A stretch of DNA of 64,000 nucleotides, from the NCBI GenBank assembly GCA_900660155.1, contig CABFPE010000402.1, positions 469,871 to 533,870 on the forward strand. The letters run 5' to 3'. Below, in pieces: positions 49,801 to 61,800 of this stretch. The notes below the pieces were generated by a model, which was not told where the DNA came from, did not search any database, and saw only the letters and a program-made list of their open reading frames with translations. A program made the position numbers and the translations under genes. Positions within the stretch are counted from its first letter, which is position 1. Every line of letters begins with the position of its first letter. This DNA is from Hofstenia miamia. Taxonomy: Eukaryota > Xenacoelomorpha > Acoela > Hofsteniidae.

Positions 49801-52800
49801 TTCAACACCTAAAAATTTAAATGATTTTGTTTGTTTACGCTTTCTTCAAAATATATTATTTTTTAAAGTTTTATTTCAAGTTCTTAATAGCAATAAATAC
49901 ATTTTTATCATTTGTTAGTAAATGGGTGTCGTTGTTATATTTTTGGCCATTAGCTGTTATATTTACCTGAAATTTATATTGATTTATTTTCATTATTATA
50001 AGGTATTAATTTTCTTTCTGCAATTATATTTTTTATACATTTAGATGCACTGTTACTCAATAAGGCGACCAAAATGGCAAATGCTGCTGAAATAGATAAT
50101 GCATCCCAAAGGTTCTTCAAGAATGCAGCAGATAGACTGTATGGGAGGGAGAATCGCTCCAGATCAAACTGATTTTTAGTTTTTAGCTTTTTAAATATAC
50201 ACTTTACAAAATTTTAATTTATTATTTTTGGAATGTAAACATCATTATTATGTGTAATTCAAAGGCTACCAATATTTAAGGTGTATAATGTGCATTCAAA
50301 TTGCAAATGCTTAACCCAAATTTCAGATTTTTATTTTTGTAATAATTACATCGCATTTGTTTGTACTTCTATTTAAATTTGATATTTTCGATATCTTAGG
50401 GTATTTTGTTCACTTATATTTCACATTAAAATTACTTAATTTTCAATTTCGCTTAAGGGGAGGGTTACCCAAAAAACTAAGAAATTTCAAAAAATATTTT
50501 TTGAGGAATTTTTTATTAAAATATGCTTGCTTGTTTTTAAATTGTTTGTATAATACACGGCTAAAGCCTGCACAGATGCCACTTATAATTGGCAAAGACA
50601 AATGGATTTGATTGGAGGAACAATTCAACACTAGTTTACTTTCTCGAAAGTATTATGACTATTCAATGTTTCCAATATGTGTAATGCGCAATTAACTTTT
50701 GCTATTATTATATTGTTTTATTGATTCTGCCATTTAAAAATGGCTGCGTACACATGATTACTAAAGAAATGTTATTTTAGCATTTGATATAGCTTATATT
50801 TTGACAGTTATGTTAATATATTTATTTTTATTGCCTAAGTTGAGAAACTACATTACTTTACTCTACTCTAATCCTATATTGCCAAGTTTTTTTGGCAAAT
50901 GTGTATTAATTTGGGTTTTTATTTAATTCACTGGTTAAAAGAAATTTTAGTTAATTTTCAAGACAAACTGAATTTTGTGATAATTAAATTTTTAACAAAT
51001 TGTGTTACATTCTTTGAAAATGTTAACATTAGCCAATTTTTATTGGCAAATAACTTTGTTAGAATTTATGCGGTTAAATATGCATTATTTTTAAGACGAT
51101 TTTTAAAATGCTTCTTAAAGTAAAATGGGATTTGAATAACAAAGTAGAAACTGTGGATCTCCGTCATTGTCATCTTGAGGACCCCTTTGGTATACATGTT
51201 TTTTGGATTCATGAGAGTTCATGGCATGGAATTATCCAGGAAAAATTGACATCTAAAACTCATGAGTATACTGTGAAGTGGGATAATGTAACTGCAACAG
51301 AGTTATGTTCAAAGATTTGGGCTTCCATATTAACGATCTTGTAGGGCGAAAAGTTCTTTGGAATAACAAGTGGGTTGGAACTGTTGTCAGCGAAAGTAGT
51401 TTTAGAGCAGAGGCCCAACAACTACTTGATGAAATTGGATCTGAAAATGAAGACAATAATTCAAATTTTGATGCTATTGGAAATTGTGGAGAACCCCAAA
51501 TTACCCATGCAGATGTCTCATGCCAAGTTAAATTAGATGATAATATCGAAACAGTTAGAATGTCAACACGTAACCATCCAAAAGGGTCTCCACCTAGAGC
51601 TCAACGTTCTAGATTAGATTGTGCGAATGGTCATTACCCTGGATCAAGCAATTCAACACGGGAATGTGTGGTTTGTTCTTCAAGAGCTTTGGGAAAGGAA
51701 TATAGAAATGTAACTAAGTACATATGTGAGACATGTCCTGGACATCCTTCATTACATCCAGTCGATTGCTTTCGAAAATATCATACTAAAGTTAATTTTT
51801 TCTGTCCTGTCAAAAAAAGCCAAAGTAAGATGCACTGAGTTGTTTTGTGGTTTAGTTTTTTAAAAAATTGTTGTTGCAGTATATTGATTGCTCTGTATTC
51901 AAAATATATACTTTGGTAAAATTTCTTTTTTAAACTAAATTTAATAAATTACTAAATATATAATTTGTAACTATTTTTAAGATGCCGAAACGAGCCAAAT
52001 CAAATAAGTTTCGAGGGATCCAGCGCCAAAATGTGGATATGACTACATCAAGTTCAGCAGTTGTGGAATCCTTACCTCCCATGCGTGAAAATATGAATCC
52101 CAAATCAAGTGGATATGTTATTATTTCAAAAGACCACTTGTATGGATTGATGGAAAACCGAAAGTTAAATTGCTGTAAAATTGAATGTAAAGAAATCATT
52201 ACGTCACAGGAAGGGTATAATTATACCTTTAAATTTCTTTGCAAAACATGCAATAATGTTGAGCATTTCAAATGTTCCTCAGTTTTAAGCAACCCTAATT
52301 CATGCTTTAGAGGAAATCGTGTTTTGGATATAAATGTTAGATCTGTTTATTCCTGGATTTCAATAGGTTGCACACATGGTGATGCTGAAAACTTCTCACG
52401 ACACTTTGGTTTATTGGATCCAGTTACGAAAAAGTCCTGGAATAATCATATTATCAAACTTGCTGATTGTGCTGAAAATGTTGCCAGGAAAGTAATGCTT
52501 GATAGCAGTAAATTGGAAGAAGTCACAGAAATAGCTGTTTCATTTGATGGGACGTGGATGCGAAGAGGTCACCAGTCTCTTTATGGTGTTGGCTTTGTCA
52601 TATCCTCACTTACCGGACATATTTTGGACTATCACATTTGTTCTAAATATTGCAATGTTTGCTCAAAGTTTGGAAAAAACACTGAAAGTGTACCAAACCA
52701 TGAATGTAAAAATAATTTTAGTGGAAGCAGTGCATCAATGGAAAAAAGCATTGCTTTGACAATGTTTGAACGTTCTAAATCTCTTAACAACTTATTTACA

Positions 52801-55800
52801 AAGAAATAATATCTGATGGAGATAGTTCGGTGTTTCCTGCCTTACTAGAAGCAGATCCTTATGCAGCAGATGGCATTAAAATATTCAAATGGGAATGTTT
52901 AAATCACGTTGCTAAGAGATTTTTTCACGGATTAGAGAAGGCTCGTAAACAACATCACATTGGAGGTATTGGAGGGTTGACTAATAGTAGATGCTCTCAA
53001 CTTTCTTCGTATTATAGAAACACAATTGTAAACTATATTAAGGGCAAAAATCTACAAAAAATGAGTGTTCTTGATAAGGATATAATGTTAAAAAACATTA
53101 GACAAGAAATTTTGGCTGCTGTGTATCATCACACTGCATATGATGATAAAAAGAATTCTCACGTGTACTGCCCGGAACAAAAATGGTGCAAATATAAAAA
53201 TGGTGATAAAACATATCAGGGCTATCCGTTTATACGTGAAGTGAATCACAACATTATCCTTGCAATTTACAACAGATTAACAACCGATGAAATGCTTGAG
53301 CGTTGCATTCCTGGATTAACTCAAAATAGGAATGAGTCCGTTCATTCTAAGCTATGGTCTAAATGTTCAAAAGACAAATTTAATGGTTTATCGACCCTCA
53401 AATTCCATGTAGCTAGAACAGTAATTACACACAATGTTGGTGCATATGGTGAACAATTGCTTTTGCAAGAAATAGGACTTAATGAACCAGAAGAATTAGT
53501 GAGAAAAGGAACCCAACGCAATTCTGAAAGAAAAAAACGAAGTATTAGAAAATCAAAAAGGAGAATTATCACTGGAAGCACAACAGATACTACTAATTAT
53601 TCAAGTGGAGCTTTTTAACAGATTACTAGGAATCACAATGCTAATGTTTCTAAATTTTGTTTTGACTTGCCAATAAAAAAGGGCTTTTAACTGACTAAAA
53701 TTGTATTAATAACTACAAATTGAAACGAATTACATTTATTATCGCAATTAGTGTTTATGACATTAGTGGAGTGATATCTGTAAGTTATTTAAGAAATACA
53801 CAATTTGCCAATTTTTCTTTGCAAACATACCAATGAATTAGCATCTTTCATCTCCTATTTAATTTGCACTTTCGTGTAGGAAGTCGTTCAGGTACATTGT
53901 TAAAATCAAGTAGAAAAGAAAATTTATATTATAAATTACAGCTGTGATTATGTAAATGACAGTTAAAATTAGCAAAAGTTCAGTAAATATTCCATTAAAT
54001 TTTTTGCAGAAATATTAATACTTACGAAAGTTTTCTATTTCAATAAAACACTAATAAACACAAAAATTAATTAAAAACTTCCCTTTATGCTATTATTATC
54101 AATACGAATATCTAAAATGGTCATTTTCTCCAAAGCGATATTTTTAGTTTTAAAATGCATCTCCAACACCAAAAATTTTCGAATTTAGCTAAAGGTTTTT
54201 TTAAAATGTTGTTAATGACATGTTCAAAGAAACAATTGAGCAAAATTTTGATATGTTGCCTAGAACGCCTGTTATTCCAATACAAATTGAAAAAATAATA
54301 TAGATTTTAAATGAAAAGAATTAAAATAGTGACTATTAAGAGTTCAACCGCCTAAGAAGAAGTGAAAAAATAACTGAATTTTCAAAATACTCAATTAATT
54401 TGAGCAAAAGCTTAGTATGAACATGTGAATTTAAAAAAAAAGTCAAAGATAAAAAAATTCAGTACGTAGATAGAATTCTTAAAAACTTGCCAATTATAAT
54501 TGTCACTCCATCAATAGACAAAATATTCCAATTAAATAAAATTATTTTGTGTTTATGTAATTGTAGCTGTTTCAAATAATATAAATTCACTTTAATTATT
54601 AGATGAAAAATAAAATTAAACGTTTTTTATGATTTGGGTAACCCTCCCCTTAAATATCAATTTTTCCACTTTATTAATATAAACACATACGCATAAAATA
54701 GTATGAAAATATATTTTAGATATCAAATACTCTCATTGCAGTTTGCTAAAATCTCTAATGATATAATACAAAGAAAATATGTGAATTATAATTCATACTG
54801 AATTATGGCTACTATCGTAAGTGGGCTGGTCAACTAAAATAGCTTGGCGGTTGAATGAGCAAATTCGGATAACTGGTTAAGAGACATTTTGGCTGGCGGC
54901 CTGCCAGCTATTTGTTGTTTGGGATGGTACCTTTAAAATTTTGTATCCAAGGCCGTATATATATAACTATGTATACAAGCATTGTTTCTTCATGCATTGA
55001 ATTTAGAAAACTTTTTTGGAAATACATCCAAACAATGAAAAATTTATAGAAGAAATGTGTTAGCAGTTGGCGATAGAGTTTTATCATGTTGATGCAATAC
55101 TTAAAATTGTTCCAAATTCTTTTCGCTAGCTTCTGATAATTAGAATAACTGTTTGACGATTTCTTCGCTCCGGTGATTTTTGTGCTAATGACTCGCAAAA
55201 GCAACAAGGAACTAATGACAATATATTTTTAAAGTTAAAAGATATGAATAGCTTCCTGCCACAGGCTGCTGTAATGGCTGCATATGAAACTGCTCGGCGT
55301 ACATCAATTCCATTTCTATGTTAACTATGTATATCATATTGTTTTCCAGATTAATTTTAAAGTTCGGGTTGTTGGTTTCATTTCATTCATTGTCTTTAAA
55401 GAAAGCTTGGTTTACAGCCTCATTAGAAAAATGATACCGATTTAAAAAGATAACTGCAGAGATTAATGGTTCTATTTCTATTACGAAACCATTGTATTGA
55501 AGAATTAAATCTTTTGAAACCTGCAATTTCTGATCAACGATTTTTGAAGAGGCAACAAATTTTTTGCATTAATGTATTTTGTAGAAGGTCATCTTCTGAA
55601 TGGCACTGCATGTGTACTAGAGATGTCAATCTCCGGAATACGCAAAATCCCGGGATTACGCCAAAAATCCAAAAATTGGAATATTGACAGTCTATCTAAA
55701 ATTGCATTTAAAATATTCATATTGCTGATATTATGGTTTGAATTTTTATTGGGTGGATTTGTAGCTAAGCAAATACTTATTAAAAATAAATATCATAATG

Positions 55801-58800
55801 GTTTAGTGGCCTAATCAACAAGAGAATGAAGATGTTTAGTGATGTTCTACTGCAGGTAGCAAGCAAATGAATATTTTCCCACCTTAAAAGATGAATTTTG
55901 CTCGTCTGCATTAGTATCCAGAATTTACTAACTTCCAAACATGTAAATTGCAGGCGTGGATCCAGTAATTTTATAAAAACATGTACTATCCAAATGTGTT
56001 ACATAGGTACTTGATGAAGCTAACATCAAAGAATTCTAGCCATAAATATGCAATAAATTAATAAGTATTACTAACAAGTTCTAGTTCTAACATTTAGTTC
56101 TAATATCGTAGAAGAGAGCTAAAAATGACAGGAAATAATTGCAACATGAGTTGATTTTACCTAAATTTTACACACAAAATATACAACAAATGTTATTACA
56201 AAAATTTTTTACTAGTTTTTTCAGACTATAAGACGGCGCACATAAAACCCCTACAATTTTAAAAAAATTGGCTATGGTTGATATGGCTATCGCTCAAGAT
56301 TGCGGGCAATTTCATAACACAGATGTTGACACCGATGTGAACAAGCAAGTTATCTGATCGAAAAGTACCAATATTCATCTATGCTTAAGACAACGAAACT
56401 TTAAACTATTCTGAGGAAAACGTTTATCATGTCTTCCTTTGGAATATCTGAATAAATCCATCGATGTTTTGTTAGATTCACACAATGCGTTAGACGAAAA
56501 TATACACAAATAAATCAGTTAATAAAATGCCCTCAAAAGATTGCTAAAATGTATGCCTATAAACTGAAAGACCTGCCATTGAATTAATTTCAATAATGGA
56601 AATAATTGTGGAGTCCAGTTACATCAACAAATATTTGACAAGTGCAATAAATTTCACATAGAAGAGACCCCATCTCCCTATATCCTCATTTTGAACAAAA
56701 GAAACGACGATTAAATAAAAATTATTTGTAAAAATACAGCAATGCCATGTAAAATATAATTTTGCGACATCTAGTGATGACATTTGGCAACATAATCACG
56801 TTTACTTCAAGACGGACTTCAAAAACGGACAACACTTTTTCTAAAACATGGTTGCTGTATTAACAAGTCTTTTAAAATTTTACGAGTTGTTCATGAGTGC
56901 AAGAACTATAATTCCAATAACATTCAAGAAAAGAAAGACCTTTGACATCAGCAACTGTCGAAAAAATTGATGCTGTTTGTTATAGAGTTCACTCAAATCG
57001 TAGTCTGGCATTGCGAGAATTGGCTGTTGAAGTTGACACTAGTACTGGGTAGTGTTATGAAAATGTGACTGAAAATTCAAATATCGTGTTTCTGCTAAAA
57101 TGAAACCACGCCTGTTTAATGAAAATCAAAAATCGGCAGATAATTACTTGGATAGTAGCAATAATTATGAAACATGCATGACAAATAAGGCAGGCATGAT
57201 TCGATCGAAATGTAAAATTAAGTAACACAGAGGAGTTCCTCATGAATTTGCGCGTAAAGGTCAAACTATTGACAAAGAATACTAATTCAGTCTTGAAGTG
57301 TTTCATTATGTCCGCATAATGAGACCTGAACTGTGGAAAAACAAAAAAGGGTTGCTGTTGCATTAATACATCAAGTGACTGTACTGCCCATTGGCATGAA
57401 TAGGTTTTTTCTGTTTTTATCTTGAAAGGATACCGTTTTCAGAGTATTATTGAAGTAAAAAAATATCCTAAGTAACATGAGGATCCATCTTCGAAAAGAA
57501 TTTCCACAAAACATGTAATCACTAGAAGAAATAATGGGAACGATGTGCTGCAAAAAGCGAAGAATATTTTGAAAGGGGAAATCATGGTTAACACCAATTA
57601 CTTTTGTTAATTGTTTTCTAATACTTTTTTTTGAACAATGGTCGTATTTATATTTGTAATTTTGAACATAGATTAAATGCCTTCCTGGGTTGTTTGCCAC
57701 TAGATGTATGAATACATATAAATATTGTGATGAAACTATGAAAAACTTGAAGATTGCATTAGTTAGGCAGAAGCCTTTTGAAAAAGTGCGATACCTGTAA
57801 ATACTCGACTGGAGTTTTGTCAACTGCGAGTTGATCGCCAGAATGCTGATTGTAAAAACCAATTCTTAAACGGTGATTGACGCGTCTTTCGCCTTCAAGA
57901 GGCTCCAGTTTACCCGCTAGAAGATTTAAAAATGTACTTTTTCCGACACCATTGGGTCCGACGATTGCAACTAAAAATATTAAATATTTATCTATGAGGT
58001 GGATTTGAACCGCGGCAAAACGAAATGATTTTCGTGTTGAAAACTTTGCATCAATGCATATAAATAACAAGTGCAGAATATATAATGAGTCCATATTTTC
58101 AAGGTAAACATTTAAAATATGAATTTAAAATATGATCTACATACAATTTTCATAAATTACATACATGTAATAGAAATAAATTTGATTACCTATTACTAAA
58201 ACCAAATATTTTTCTGCACTAATATATCAATATCCATAATAGCTTCAGAACGGATTTAAATTAACACTAATTATACATTTTCAAATAATTATCGGAAAAT
58301 GATACATCATTCTACAGCACTGAGATATATTGAAAAACATAGCCAAAGTCCATATAAATGTATATGTCACGCAGGTTGTGAATTACATGAACAAATTCAA
58401 GTGTTTTTTATGGACATGAAATAAAAAAACTTTCAAATGGGAAACTACAATTAGAACCAAATGCATTTGACATATTCCAAAAGCAATTTCTCGTAGAATC
58501 TCAATTGCTTAAAAACATTTTCTTAAAGTAATAATGAATTAACTAGATTGTGTGAAATATAGCGAAATGTAAAATAGTAACAATTGAATCAGCAAATCTT
58601 ACTTCTAGACTCCATATCAACACCGAAGTTGACGTCGATAAACAGGTGTTTCGCTGGTGGATACCCAAATGTAACGTCTAAAAAATATGAATACTATTAA
58701 ATACTTTACACCATTGGCAAATGTATACATTATTGAAGTATCGAACAATGCATGAGGTCGTCCAAATCAAATGAAAATGACATCACTCCAAACTACATAG

Positions 58801-61800
58801 TATGATTATAGAAAATATAGATATTAAACTAGTTGTAGTCATAAGTTTCTAAACACCGTCTATATACAAGACAGTTACCGTGCTCCCCATGCACAAAAAT
58901 GTATTTCGACAAGTTCTAAAACTGTCTAAATGTTTTGTAACCAGAACACTATCTGAATGAAGTCACTTTCTTCGTTCTTCAAGAATTCGATTCGACCGAA
59001 AGCCTTTTCGTTATAGCAGATTAAAAATACCGAATTGTTTATTTGTTTAATACAGTGGTAACTGTCAATTAGCCAAAAGTGTATGGTGTACATCAAAAAC
59101 GAATAATTTACTACTGTTCAGTAAATACTCAATAACAAAAAATCTGGCAATTATCAACTTATCAGATAGTCTAATTCCCGCCCGTATCTTATACCACACA
59201 TGCACCTACACTACACACATTTCTAGGTTCAACTAATAGTAATTTTTCGTTAATTAATGCGGAATTCAAACCCTGTAAAATAGTAATATCTCAGTTTAGT
59301 GAGATCGGACATCACTACCGTGAAAACCGCTAATTAGGTCAGAGCCAAAATAATAATTCCCCCAGAATATCTACGAATAAATTAATTATATAGTATCGAT
59401 AGCTTATGTTAGATGACTTGATATGGTCGAGTTCAATATGATTTTTTGCGACGAGCGGGACACATTCAAGAAATAAATGCGCAAACATTTAATACTTATC
59501 ACATTTCGAAGGAAATTTATCTCATATATTATGCTATTACATTCCGGTGATATTATAGTAGTATCTAAAATCATAACTTATATACATGAATTTCCTTCTC
59601 AAAATTCCAGAAGAAAATGCTAACAATTTGCATATTATTCATTTTCAATTTAAGTGAAAATTATGACTAATATTTCATTCTAACGATGTCTTCTTCAATA
59701 CATCCTAAAACATAATAAGTATCATATTCTAAAAATGAACTTTTCTCGAAATTATGTATTCAAACAACAATTAACAAAGCAGCTAATATTGTTTTAATTT
59801 GCTATTAATCATTCTAAATCTTAAATTTATAGGTAAGACATATTAATAACTATAAAATTATTATGTTAAATTGAGAAGCATATTATAGGTTCTCAAAAAA
59901 TGTATCGTTTAAACCTTTGAACACTATCTGATTTTTCATAATATTGAGGGACATTACCCTGGACTTGACCACATATAGTATTTAAATCATATATTATTGG
60001 TGAAATTAGCCTGGCAACTAGCAAAATATAAATATTTGTTTGTGCACATATCTGCTATAACTATGTTTATAGAAAGACTTGTTCACAATTTTATTTGAAC
60101 TTAAAGAAAACAATTAAACTACTTTAGCACGCGAAGTGAATCTTCTTAAAAATAACTTGCAATCAAAAATGATTAACTACAAATATTCTAAATCACAAAC
60201 ATAAAAAATTATACCATATAACCCTAAGATGGGAGGGTTAAGAGGTGGTGGAGAAGGAATTGTGAATTTGACAATGTATTCTTTTGGACGAGCAAGCAAT
60301 TCTACAGGCTTACCATCTTCGTCGTCTGCAGTATTTTTGGATTTTTCTTTAATCTGTTTCTTTGATTGTTTCTGCTTAATACTGTTTTCCTAAATTACCA
60401 TTGCTAAAGATAATAAAACTATACTTTAAGAATTAATCTAGCCATTACGTGTAGCTAAATCAATTACAATTAATTAATTTTGGTTTATTAATTCTTATTG
60501 CGTTTTTACGCAAGTCCTTCATTTACATAGAATGTATTTGTGTTACATATCTATTAAGTACAGCCTCTAAAGCTAGGTTAATTAAAGGAAGGATTCATCG
60601 ACGCTAACACTAGTAGTAACATTGTTTGTAACACCGTGCACTTACGGCAGTTTTCTTAGACTTGCCGGCTGACTTCAAGCTTCTCAACTCTTTTTCTTGT
60701 TTCTCATATAACTTTTGTTGTTCTCTTCGTTTTTGAACCAACATTTTTTTAAATAAACCTAAAAACAATGTACACATAAAACCAAAAAAAATCCTTACTG
60801 TAATTTCCTTTGTAGTAAAATAATTTCTTCTGATCTAAATACAAGTCACATGTATAATAGAGAACTTTATTCAAGCAGCAGCTTACCCAAATGAATAACG
60901 TCTGTACATACATTATCGAGGAAGGACTGGTCATGGGAGACAATAAGTAGAGTTTTCTTCCAATTTTGCAAATAACTAAACAGATTAATGCAACCAGGTT
61001 TTAACAATGTAGTAGTCAATTATGGGAATTGTGTTTTCACATTTCAAATGTAAAGTGAATAACTGTGTTAGTAAAACGGCAGCGCAAAAACTGAGACCAT
61101 AAAGTTTTAAGCAAAGAATATTTATTAACATTAGTAGTCATATCGCGAAAGATTCAAATTTAAACAGGAACTAAGCGTGAATTATTGATCAAATTAGGCC
61201 TAAATAAATAACTAAGAAATGTTTATATCCATCATTTCATTGTATTGGAAAGTTTAAGAATTCTCATTAACTTGAATAGGCATGGCGTTATATTAAAAAT
61301 TAATAGTTTTTCTTTAAGAAAGGTTAATATGGAAATCAGTGTTTATTTAGATAAGATTTGAATTACAAAAAGAAAATTTCCTTGGTTGGGGTTTTGTAGT
61401 TGACGGGATAGACGAAGGCATTACATAAGTAAGGTATGGTTTAAAGCCTTAATTATTTTGTCATCACTGGAAGCGGGTCAGCTTAGGGGAGATGAGCAAC
61501 ATTTCAAGATTGGTAGCATTGGGTCAAGAAAAATTCCTATGCGAAATTTTCTTTGAACTAAGTTGTGTTTTTTTCACTGTGCGACAAAAACAAATATGTA
61601 TGTGTATATACTAGGTAATAAACACGAAATATTGTCGACAAATATTTCTGGCTATTAATGAAAATAAATGAAGTAGCTTAAATAACGGTTCGGATCAGAC
61701 ATGGACAATTATTGAAAATCAACACAGCAGACAGAGCAAGACATTTTTTTCAAAAACAGCAAAATATTTAGCTGCTCTCAATATTCAATATTTTCACAAG

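Larger units (their letters stand above)
50457..54649 (+). mobile_element. TTAA-flanked Kolobok-like DNA transposon, complete (4193 bp)
   Basis: 17-bp TIRs GGGGAGGGTTACCCAAA at both ends, flanked by TTAA at 50453-50456 and 54650-54653. Two plus-strand genes lie inside: a protein ending in a piggyBac-like cysteine-rich domain, and a Mutator/Kolobok-like DDE transposase. Kolobok elements are known to duplicate TTAA; so do piggyBac and Sola3. The ends and spacing are intact, but each gene has one frameshift. Confidence 0.88.
32267..57794. other. ABCF1: 25.5-kb ABCF1 intron hosting nested transposons
   Basis: Bounded by clean splice sites whose phases fit (phase 0). It contains elements of several superfamilies described separately, and two N stretches of which only 44721-45720 is a full gap. 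Between 32267 and 34100 nothing was recognised. Confidence 0.9.

Noticed and set aside
51826-51982. Splicing of the cysteine-rich ORF to the Kolobok-like transposase
   Set aside because: GTAAGA donor and TTTTAAG acceptor exist, but the phase leads to an early stop and the transposase ATG has an upstream in-frame stop.
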